This document shows, piece after piece, positions 33,690 through 41,276 of a stretch of DNA of 64,000 bases. The stretch spans positions 310,001 to 374,000 of the forward strand of contig NZ_JASTWJ010000001.1 in the NCBI RefSeq assembly GCF_030499515.1. Direction: 5' to 3'. The translations under genes and the position numbers were made by a program. The notes under the pieces are model-generated. The model worked only from the letters and a program-made list of their open reading frames with translations, was not told where the DNA came from and did no database searches. This DNA comes from Streptomyces sp. DT2A-34. Lineage in GTDB: Bacteria; Actinomycetota; Actinomycetes; Streptomycetales; Streptomycetaceae. Each line of letters opens with the position of its first letter. Within the stretch, counting starts at the first letter, position 1.

Positions 33690-35303
33690 CTACGCGTCCT
33701 CCTCCGCCAACCCCACCGCCCGAGCCCCCGGCGTCCCGCTCTGCGCGCTCGACAGCGACCCGGGGCTCGCCGACGCCACCGGATCGGTCAGCCAGCGCTG
33801 TTCGTCGGAGCCGTCGCGGACCTTGACGACGATGTCGGCGCCCGCGTCCGCCGCGGTGAAGGTGACGGCGAGCTGCTCGTCCCAGCGGGGCAGCAACTCG
33901 CCCTGCACGGTGAGGTCGTAGCGCACGTCGTCGGCCCGCTTCGAGTCGTCGTCGACGCACTTGCCGAGGATCACCACACCGGCGTCCACGTGCGAGTCGA
34001 GGCACAGGTCGGGGTCCGCCACGCTGCGCAGCAGGCCGTCCTTCTCGTACGACCACTGCTGGGTGTCGTCCGAGGAGCACTCGGCCAGCTCGGTCCCGGC
34101 CCCGGCCTTCGGCTCGCCCCGGATGTCGAGGCACAGCTCGGCGTCGGCGTTGCGCAGCCTCGTCTGCCGCGGTGCGTTGGGGAGCTGGGCCGTGCCGGGC
34201 GGGGAAGAGGAGACCGCGGGGGGCACCTGGGATCCGGTGCCGCCACCCGTGGCGGAGGCGGCCGGGTCGGCCCCGTCGTCGTCCGACAGCAGCCCGGCCG
34301 CGAGCATGATCGCGATCAGCCCAACGGAGGCCACTCCCACTCCCGTGAGCAACGTCCGGGAGCGCGGTCCGCCGGGCGCCCTGCGCACCTGTGCGGGGAT
34401 CCGCGGCAGCAGCCGACGCCGTCCGGCACCGTGCCGGGCGGCGCCTTGGGTGCGGGGTCCGTCGCCCTGGGTACGGCCGGGTCTGGTGTCCAGATAGCGG
34501 CGCGCGCCCCAGCCGAGCACCGCCTCGGCGATGAGCACACCCAACCCGCCCTCGAAATGGCTCAGTTGTTCGGCGGCGTTGCGGCAGTAGCGGCACCCGG
34601 TCAGATGCTGCTGGACATCCGGCAGCAGGGCCCCACCCCGGCGAATCGGGACGTCGAGGAGGCGGTTGTAGAAGCGGCAATCCTTCGTCGGCGCGAGTTC
34701 CCGATGGGCATGTACACAACCTTCGCGGAATTTATCACGCGCCTGTTCGAGCGCGGCCGCGGCCGTAACGGTATCCATGCCCAGCAGACCGGCGGGGACG
34801 CTTAACGGCTCGGCCTCGACCTCGGTGTGCCAGAGCAGACACCGGGCAAGTCCCGGAAGCGCCTGGAATGACCGATCGGCGAGCTTCCGATTTTCGGGCG
34901 TCATGGACTTCGCGGTACGCATACCGCGACCGCCCGCGGGTTTCTCCAGCTCCGGCATCACGCCCGATATTCGGTCCTCGGCGGACCACTGCCGGACCAC
35001 GTCCCGGACGGCCACGAGCAGCCGGGGACGCAGCGCGGCGGCCGGTTCGCCCAGCGCCAGGCGATCGAGGACCTGGTGGAAGGCGGCAGCGGTGACCATG
35101 TCGGCGATGTCCGCCGGGGAGGCGAGACAGATCACCGCGTATTCGTGGACCGGTTGCCAGTGCCGCGCCATGAGCAGCGCGACGGACGGAGCGGCCTCAC
35201 CGTCCGGACGGCCCCGCAGCCGGGCGGCGAGACCCTCGTCGGATTCCTCGGGAACCCCGGCGGGCGGGGGGTAAGGAGGGCGAGGGGGGTGGGGGGTGGG
35301 CAC
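33690..35303 (-). CDS. Membrane sigma-like / zinc-finger / ricin-domain fusion protein (copy 1)
   Basis: 537 aa. The N-terminal half resembles an ECF sigma factor: helical sigma2-like part, then sigma4-like ARCLLWHTEVEAEPLSVPAG. An HxxxCxxC anti-sigma-type zinc motif follows (QQHLTGCRYC, ~285). Next come a membrane helix (LLTGVGVASVGLIAIMLAAG, ~365-385), a Pro/Ser linker and a ricin-type lectin domain (~420-520; QWSYEKDGLLRS, DLCLDSH). GTG at 35303 behind GGAAGGAATCC. Paralogue of 50775-52886. Inferred role: envelope signalling with an outside lectin and an inside sigma-like part. Confidence 0.75.
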   Translation of the reverse strand: MPTPHPPRPPYPPPAGVPEESDEGLAARLRGRPDGEAAPSVALLMARHWQPVHEYAVICLASPADIADMVTAAAFHQVLDRLALGEPAAALRPRLLVAVRDVVRQWSAEDRISGVMPELEKPAGGRGMRTAKSMTPENRKLADRSFQALPGLARCLLWHTEVEAEPLSVPAGLLGMDTVTAAAALEQARDKFREGCVHAHRELAPTKDCRFYNRLLDVPIRRGGALLPDVQQHLTGCRYCRNAAEQLSHFEGGLGVLIAEAVLGWGARRYLDTRPGRTQGDGPRTQGAARHGAGRRRLLPRIPAQVRRAPGGPRSRTLLTGVGVASVGLIAIMLAAGLLSDDDGADPAASATGGGTGSQVPPAVSSSPPGTAQLPNAPRQTRLRNADAELCLDIRGEPKAGAGTELAECSSDDTQQWSYEKDGLLRSVADPDLCLDSHVDAGVVILGKCVDDDSKRADDVRYDLTVQGELLPRWDEQLAVTFTAADAGADIVVKVRDGSDEQRWLTDPVASASPGSLSSAQSGTPGARAVGLAEEDA

Positions 35304-35654
35304 TGAACGGATTCCTTCCCACGCGCATGACTCAGAAGTTCCGGTCGCCGAAAAGGAGAGCGACTTGGTGTGTACCTCTTCGACGCGAGCGCGGGGAGCG
35401 CGAATTTCACCAACGTCCATCCGCCCGGTTCCCCACGGAACGAATGAGCCCGGCCTTTTCCCACCCCCCACGGGTAGTTCACCCTTGCACAGCACACCAA
35501 TGGCCAACAAGGCACTTGGGCAACATCCGCACCTTTGAAAGAGGGTCAGATACCGCGGCGACTCTCCACATCGGCACGAGCTTTCGACATTCCATGTGCC
35601 CGGTGTGAAACTCGCGCGCGCCCCCGCGTAGTCGGTACGCCGGTCCGGCCGGCC
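35304..35654. other. Intergenic region, no gene found
   Basis: 351 bp between the start of the sigma/ricin gene and the 3' end of the toxin gene. It should hold the sigma/ricin promoter; nothing else is recognised. Confidence 0.4.
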
Positions 35655-36032
35655 TCAGATCTGCCAGGAGCGCAGCCGGTCGGCCGCGCCGTACACATCG
35701 ACCTTGCCGGAGATCAGGTCACGGGCCAGGTCGACGAGAGCCCCATAGGGCGGGTCGATGCCCACGCCGCTGACGAACATGTAGGCCACCGCGGACGCGC
35801 AGGCGAACCGGGCGTTGGCCGAGGGAAGCGGCTTGAGCAGGGCGAGGGTGTGCAGCAGCGCCGCGGCCCGCCAGGCCGGGTCGGAGTCGACACCCAGGCG
35901 GGGCGGGTCCACGCGATGTCGGGCGACGGCGGCGACCAACGCGGAGAAGTCGTTGATCGTGGGCTGGTCCGGCAGGACCTCTTCGTGACGCTGGAGCAGC
36001 CAGGGCACGTCGATATGGATCACGGGTGCCAT
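35655..36032 (-). CDS. Fic/Doc-like toxin component
   Basis: 125 aa, the size of Doc toxins. INDFSALVAAVARHRV and the helix LALLKPLPSANARFACASAVAYMF align with the Fic core HPFxxGNGR, but here the motif reads KPLPSANAR: the catalytic His is replaced by Lys and the first Gly is lost. AMPylation or kinase activity may therefore be absent or altered. Directly downstream of the antitoxin (3-bp gap). Family annotation: Fic-type toxin of a toxin-antitoxin system. Confidence 0.75.
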   Translation of the reverse strand: MAPVIHIDVPWLLQRHEEVLPDQPTINDFSALVAAVARHRVDPPRLGVDSDPAWRAAALLHTLALLKPLPSANARFACASAVAYMFVSGVGIDPPYGALVDLARDLISGKVDVYGAADRLRSWQI

Positions 36033-36035
36033 CGG

Positions 36036-36281
36036 TCAGGCGGCCCGTCCCTCGCCCTTGGCGGACGGTTCGTCGTCGGGGAAGGCGGCCGCGAACTCGT
36101 CGGCGTGCGACGCGAAGAACCGGCGGAACGCCTCGGCGCCCTCCTGCAGCGCCCGATGCCGCGCTATGTCGGCCGCTGCGGCCTCGCGCACGAGCGCCTT
36201 CATCGACGTACCGCGTTCCTTGGCGATCTGCCGCAGGTCCTCTAGCTCGCGGTCGCTGAACTCCACGTTGAGAGCTGGCAT
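36036..36281 (-). CDS. Antitoxin, ribbon-helix-helix-like, partner of the Fic-like toxin
   Basis: 81 aa, starting MPALNVEFSDRELEDLRQIA, with a ribbon-helix-helix-like N-terminus and a helical acidic C-terminus (FRRFFASHADEFAAAFPDDE) that probably binds the toxin. A GTG at 36290 would add three residues. First gene of the two-gene operon; expected to repress it. Confidence 0.75.
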   Translation of the reverse strand: MPALNVEFSDRELEDLRQIAKERGTSMKALVREAAAADIARHRALQEGAEAFRRFFASHADEFAAAFPDDEPSAKGEGRAA

Positions 36282-36489
36282 GCCCTTCACGGTACCGCTC
36301 GGGTACTCGACCGTAAATACGCGCAGGTCAAGTGTGATGTACGCCGGTACCAGGGGATGCGGAACGGGACGTCGGAGACGAGGCCGCGCCCGGCGTCATC
36401 GAGACGTGGGTCACCTTCGACCGTGGGATGTCACATTCCGGTCCCCGCCGGGCCTCGCAGTAGTGAGCGCGCACCGGGAGGCCCACCGC

Positions 36490-37406
36490 ATGTCCGACAT
36501 CCCCATGACCGTCACCGCCGACGCGACCGGCGTCTTCGTCGAGCACCGTGAGCTGATGTTCGGCTCGTCTACCACATGCTCGGCAGCGTCGCCGACACCG
36601 AGGACGTACTGCGGGAGACCTGGCTGTCGTGGTCGGTGCGAGGCGGGGGCTCGCCGCTCGACGGGATCGCCGACCGCGGGCGTACCTCGTGCGGATCGCC
36701 GTGAACCACGCGCTGGCGCGGCGGGCCGCGATCAGCCGCCGCTGGGAGACGTACGTCGGCCCGTGGCTGCCCGAGCCGCTGGTCACGGACAGCGAGGACG
36801 ACGGCGCCGGCGCCCCCGCCCTGCGCGCCGAGTCCGTGTCGCCGGCGATGCTGGTCGTCCTGGAGTCGCTGTCGCCGCTGGAGCGCGCGGTGTTCGTGCT
36901 GCACGAGGTGTTCGGGTACCCGCACCCGGAGATCGCGGAGATCATCGACCGCAGCCCGGCGGCCGTACGGCAGCCGGCGCATCGCGCGCGGGGGCATGTG
37001 CACGCTCGGCGGCCGCTGTACGAGGCTCATCCGCGGGTGCGGCGGGAGGCGACCGAGCGGTTCGTGCGGGCCGCGGTGGGCGGGGACATCGCCGCGCTGA
37101 TGGAGATCCTCGCGCCGGACGTGACGGTGTGGACGGACGCCGGCGGCAAGCGCAGGCGGGCGGGGCTGCGTCCCGTGCACGGCCGGGACAAGGCGGTCCG
37201 GCCGCTCGGCTCGTACGCGAGCCGGGGCGGCGGGGCGGGCCACCTGGAGCTGCGATACCGGCGGGTCAACGGCGACGACGCGGCGGTGCTGTTCGAGGGC
37301 GCGGAGCCGTACGCCGTCCTGGTCCTGGACCTCACGCCGGACGGCGAGCGGGTGCCCGGTGTCTATGTCGTCAGCAACCCCGACAAGCTGACGCACGTGC
37401 GCGGGG
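36490..37406 (+). pseudogene. SigJ-type ECF sigma factor, frameshifted and interrupted by an IS110-family element
   Basis: Sigma2 remnant FVEHRELMFG, then in the next frame VYHMLGSVADTEDVLRETWLSW, then in a third frame AYLVRIAVNHALARRAAI, sigma4 LSPLERAVFVLHEVFGYPHPEIAEI and a SnoaL-like C-terminal domain up to NPDKLTHVRG. One C is missing near 36563 (GGC(C)TCGTC) and one near 36680 (GAC(C)CGCGG). Removing the insertion restores LTHVRGEA-stop across the element. Not functional as written. Confidence 0.8.
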
Positions 37407-37427
37407 GGGGTGCCCCTATGGGTTTCG

Positions 37428-38630
37428 TCAAGCTGATGGGGCGGGTTGGGGGTCGTAGAAGGTGCCGTCGCGGAGCATCGCGAAGAGCACGTCGGCTCGT
37501 CGTCTCGCGAGGCAGAGGAGGGCTTGGGTGTGGTGTTTTCCCTGGCTGATCTTCTTGTCGTAGTAGGTCCGGGAGGCCGGGTCGGCCAGAGCCGCGAACG
37601 CGGACAGGAAGAAGGCCCGTTTGAGCTGCTTGTTTCCGCGGCGGGATGGTTGTTCGCCGCGGATCGAGGAGCCAGAACTGCGGGTTGTGGGGGCGAGGCC
37701 GGCGTAGGCGGCGAGGTGGGCGGCGGTCGGGAACGAACGGCCGTCGCCGACGTCGATGAGGATGCGGGCTCCGGTCCTGACGCCGATCCCCGGCATGGAC
37801 GTCAGGACCTTGGAAAGAGGGTGGTTCTCCAGCAGTTCCTCGATCCGGGTGGCCAAGAGTTTCCGCTGGTCAAGCACCGCTCGGAGCGAGTTGGCGAGGC
37901 TGGGGACGATCAGAGCGGCCGCGTCGGTGCCCGGGACGACGACGGTCTGTTCGTCCAGTGCGGTGAAGATGTCCTCGACGAGCCGCTCGGCCATCCGCGG
38001 TGCCTTCGGGCGTATCAACGCAATGAGCCGTCGGCGTCCGGCTTTGCGGATCTGGGCCGGGGAGCCGAACTGGTCGAGGAGCTTGAGCACGGCCGGGTGT
38101 TGGACGCGTGGGCCCAGGATCCGTTCCAGCGACGGGTGGATCTGGGTGAGCAGGCCCCGCAGGCGGTTGCTGATGCGGGTTGCTTCGCCGGCCAGGTCGT
38201 CGTCGAAGCCGACGATCATCTCCAGCTCGGCGATGGTCTCGTCCTGGAGGTCGACCGAGCGGAGCGTGTGAGGCATGACGCGGGCCGCGTCTGCGATGAC
38301 GAACGCGTCGCGGGCATCTGTCTTGGCCTCGCCGGGATAGAGGTCGGCGATCCGCCGCATCGTCAGGCCGGGCAGATAGGCGACCGGGCAGCCCATGTCC
38401 CGGGCCACCGCCAGCGGCAGAGCCCCGATCGAGGCCGGCTGGTCGACCACCACGAGCACGGTCCCGTGCTTGGCCTGCAGTTTGCCGAACACTTCGCGGA
38501 GCTTCGGCTCGCTGTTGGGCAGCCGCTTGTCGAAGGCCTTCTTCCCGGCCGGGGTGACGGCGGTGGCGTGGTGTTCGCCCTTGCCGACGTCCAGGCCGAG
38601 GAAAGCGCCGATGTCACTGACGTCGATCAC
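37428..38630 (-). CDS. IS110-family transposase (DEDD type)
   Basis: 400 aa. N-terminal DEDD domain (GAFLGLDVGKGEHHAT; AKTDARDAFVIADAA) and C-terminal Transposase_20 domain (LTSMPGIGVRTGARIL; then SGSSIRGEQPSRRGNKQLKRA region carrying the expected catalytic Ser). The GTG at 38630 gives IDVSDIGAFLGLDVG; the longer frame upstream is noncoding IS sequence. Full length, so the element may be active. Confidence 0.92.
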   Translation of the reverse strand: MIDVSDIGAFLGLDVGKGEHHATAVTPAGKKAFDKRLPNSEPKLREVFGKLQAKHGTVLVVVDQPASIGALPLAVARDMGCPVAYLPGLTMRRIADLYPGEAKTDARDAFVIADAARVMPHTLRSVDLQDETIAELEMIVGFDDDLAGEATRISNRLRGLLTQIHPSLERILGPRVQHPAVLKLLDQFGSPAQIRKAGRRRLIALIRPKAPRMAERLVEDIFTALDEQTVVVPGTDAAALIVPSLANSLRAVLDQRKLLATRIEELLENHPLSKVLTSMPGIGVRTGARILIDVGDGRSFPTAAHLAAYAGLAPTTRSSGSSIRGEQPSRRGNKQLKRAFFLSAFAALADPASRTYYDKKISQGKHHTQALLCLARRRADVLFAMLRDGTFYDPQPAPSA

Positions 38631-38863
38631 GTGCGTCCTTCGGTCGTCCTCGCCCGGCCGTCCCACGGCACCGATCGCCACATCCACATTACGAAGAGCC
38701 TCCCGACCTGCGAAGAAGCCGGTGGTCATGCCCCTAATCAGCGGTCTGTCGATGCCTCCGGAGCCGGTGACACCACCCCCCAAGACATGCGATCGACAGG
38801 GGGAGAAAGTCATGCCAACTCCGAAGGCCGGGCGCCCCATTGCGGGGCTACCAAAAAGGTAAT
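38631..38863 (-). ncRNA. Putative bridge RNA region of the IS110-family element
   Basis: The ~233-bp noncoding segment between the element's left end and the transposase start is where IS110-group elements encode the bridge/seek RNA that pairs with target and donor DNA (established for IS621 and relatives). A hairpin GCCCC/GGGGC lies at 38834-38848. Guide loops were not resolved by eye, so this rests on position. Confidence 0.45.
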
Positions 38864-38874
38864 GGGGGGGAGGC

Positions 38875-39814
38875 GTGAGCGCCCGTGAGCTGCCCGGCCG
38901 GGGTGAGCGGGTCGCGGACTGGTTCGACGGCCGACTCGGCATCCACTCCCTCGGCCGGCGGTATCTGCGCAAGGTCTTCCCGGACCACTGGTCCTTCCTG
39001 CTCGGCGAGGTCTGCCTGTACAGCTTCGTCGTCCTGATCCTGACGGGCGTGTACCTCACCTTCTTCTTCCACCCCTCGATGAACGAGGTGACGTACCACG
39101 GCAGTTACCTCCCCCTCAACGGCGTCCGCATGTCCGAGGCGTACGCCTCCACGCTGGACATCAACTTCGACGTGCGGGGCGGGCTGCTGATGCGGCAGCT
39201 GCACCACTGGGCGGCGCTGGTCTTCGTCGCCGGGATGCTCACGCACATGACGCGGCACTTCTTCACGGGGTCGTTCCGCAAGCCACGGGAGATCAACTGG
39301 CTGTTCGGCTGGTCCCTGCTGTTCCTCGGCCTGTTCGAGGGCCTGTTCGGCTACTCGCTGCCGGACGACCTGCTGTCCGGGACGGGCCTGCGGTTCGTGA
39401 ACGGCGCGCTGCTGTCCGTTCCGATCGTCGGGACGTATCTGTCGATGTTCCTGTTCGGCGGCGAGTTCCCGGGCCATGACATCGTGGCCCGCTTCTACTC
39501 CCTTCTACTCCCTGCACATCCTGGTGATCCCCGGCATCATGGCGGCGCTGGTCGTGGCGCACGTGCTGCTGGTCGTGTACCACAAGCACACCCAGTTCAC
39601 GGGCCCCGGACGCACCGAACGCAATGTCGTCGGCGCCCCGTTCATGCCGGTGTACCTGGCCAAGGCGGGCGGCTTCTTCTTCCTGCTCTTCGGCGTCCTC
39701 GCCCTCATGGCGGCGGTGGCGACGATCAACCCGGTCTGGACGTACGGCCCTTACCGCGCCGACCAGGTCTCCACGGGACAGAGCAGTCGGAGCAGGTCGT
39801 CATCGAGTCGGTGA
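38875..39814 (+). pseudogene. qcrB-like cytochrome b, frameshifted and truncated
   Basis: GTG at 38875. The N-terminal half of the bc1 cytochrome b subunit is clear: RKVFPDHWSFLLGEVCLYSF, LHHWAALVFVAGMLTHMTRHFF, FGYSLPDDLLSGTGLR. A 10-bp tandem duplication (CTTCTACTCC at 39492-39501 and 39502-39511) shifts the frame; the second frame resumes at FYSLHILVIPGIMAALVVAH and runs to GPYRADQVSTG near 39776, where homology stops. The C-terminal third is missing. A decayed second copy; the true qcrB lies elsewhere. Confidence 0.85.
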
Positions 39815-39862
39815 CGGCTCAGGTGCCGGCCCGTGGTTCCGTGGTCCCGGACCGGATTGCGG

Positions 39863-40108
39863 TCAGCCTCCCTCACTGCCGCCCCGGGTGCTGAACGACC
39901 GGTCGACGCTGTCGAGCAGCACGTCCACCGCGGGCAGCGCCGCGTGGCTGGCCTGGGGGAGGTCCTCCAGCGTCAGATGGGACAGACGGGGCAACCAGGA
40001 GTCGACGCTCGCGGACTCCGCCGCTTCACGGGGCTCGTACAGGGGGCCCGATGCTAAGGGACCGACAGCCGGTATGTATAAGCGGCGTGACCGCGCATCA
40101 GGCCCCAT
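39863..40108 (-). CDS. Small ORF with a RiPP-leader-like segment beside the caspase gene
   Basis: 81 aa as an ATG ORF overlapping the caspase stop by 11 bp, but the true start is unclear: its first third contains two TTA codons and a TATACAT promoter-like -10 element. The middle, WLPRLSHLTLEDLPQASHAAL, resembles leaders of FxSxx-COOH cyclophane precursors (LPDLSxLxLxxL); the end, DRSFSTRGGSEGG, does not carry a terminal FxSxx. A one-base error, as elsewhere in this stretch, could hide the real ends. Tentative. Confidence 0.35.
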   Translation of the reverse strand: MGPDARSRRLYIPAVGPLASGPLYEPREAAESASVDSWLPRLSHLTLEDLPQASHAALPAVDVLLDSVDRSFSTRGGSEGG

Positions 40109-41242
40109 GCCGGTGCGGCGGCCCTGCCATCTCGACGATCAGCCCGTGCACCCGCTCGGCCTCGGGCCCGCCTCCCGCGCACAGGAGCACAGCCTCCGCC
40201 AACTCCCTGAGCGCTCCGGGCCGCCGCGCACAGACGCGCAGGATGCTGATCGTGTCCAGGCGCGGGCGGCTGTGCCGTGGGATGGCCGCCCGGACGCCGA
40301 TCCTGAGCAGCCCCAGGATCTCCTCCCGCCCCTGCGGTTGCACGAACTCCTCGACCGCCAGCAGGGCGTCCGTCAGGGTGCGCAGGCGGTCCGGGGTGAG
40401 GTCGGTGAGCTGCTCGGGGCCGCCTCCGTCGGCGTGGCCGAGGGACAGGAGCTGGCCCTCGTCGCCGTCCCAGGTGCGTGACCAGACGTAGGTGGGTGTC
40501 TGCTGCGCCAGGCCCGCGGCGCGCAGGTGGGTGAAGCGGTCGCGCAGGCGGTCCATCACCGCGCCGGGGTCCGGTGGCCAGCCGGCGCTGTCGGTGAGCA
40601 CGGCCAGGGCCTCACGGCTGAACAGGCCGGTGCGGGAGGGGTTCAGGTTCGCGGCGGCCTCGCGGGGCGTACGGCGAAGAGTACGGCCTGGTCGCGTGCG
40701 GTCACCGGGCTCGCGGCTCCGTAGTCCTCGTGCGGGAGCAGGCGCCGCGTCCGCCACGGGTCGCGCAGGCTCTGGCAGGCGTCGACGAGCCAGATCTGCC
40801 GGGGATGGTCCGGCGCGGAGCGGTAGTACGTCAGGAGGGCGTCGAAGTCCAGGTTGAGCGGGTCGTGCACGGTGGCGTCCGCGTAGAGGAGCCGGCGGCG
40901 TCCCTCGGCGTCCACCACACCGTGGCCGCCCCACACGACCCACAGCAGGTCGCTCGGCGCCGCCGTGACGGTTCTCAGCAGGGTGCGGTGCACGGTGGCG
41001 CGGTCGGCGGGCAGGACGGTGTACGGCAGGTCGTCCGCCTTGGGACCGTTTTCGGGCGGCGGGGACAGCAGTGCGGTGATCCGCTCGGGCGGCACACCTC
41101 GGGACATGAACCACCGCGCGAACCGCAGCGCGTCGGCCACGGGGCCGTCGAGATCCCACCCCGCTCCCGCCTCGTAGCGGTCGATGCCCACGACCACGAC
41201 GGTCGTGCGGCGCGGGTCGGCCCGCGGAGCCGGCGAGTTCAT
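40098..41242 (-). pseudogene. Caspase-like protease with effector-associated domain (EAD2-like), frameshifted
   Basis: The N-terminal caspase fold is VVVVGIDRYEAGAGWDLDGPV, cut here, with His in VVWGGHGVVD and Cys in IWLVDACQSLRD. The frame breaks after DQAVLFAVR and resumes as EAAANLNPSRTGLFSREAL in another frame. The C-terminal ~90 residues (LRTLTDALLAVEEFV; RPGALRELAEAVLL) resemble effector-associated domain 2 of predicted bacterial conflict systems. Adding one G at CCCC(G)GCGAGG (~40667) restores a ~380-aa protein. Real decay or sequencing error. Confidence 0.75.
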
Positions 41243-41276
41243 ACCCTCAGTGTGCCGCCCGAGCGGCTTCAGCGCG

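Larger units (their letters stand above)
37407..38870 (-). mobile_element. IS110-family insertion sequence
   Basis: About 1464 bp (ends uncertain by a few bases because both sit in G-runs of 8 and 7). It contains one DEDD transposase gene and a ~240-bp noncoding region before it. No terminal inverted repeats and no target duplication apart from the G-run, as expected for IS110. Joining the flanks (CGCGGGG with AGGCGTGAGC) rebuilds the sigJ-like stop and the qcrB-like start. Confidence 0.8.

Noticed and set aside
37411..38736. Element ends defined by the shared octamer TGCCCCTA at 37411 and 38729
   Set aside because: The rebuilt sigJ/qcrB junction places the ends in the G-runs at 37403-37410 and 38864-38870, giving a typical IS110 length; the octamer match is probably chance.
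39863..40108. A true FxSxx-COOH precursor peptide
   Set aside because: The C-terminus does not end in FxSxx and no radical SAM gene is in view; kept only as a weak resemblance.
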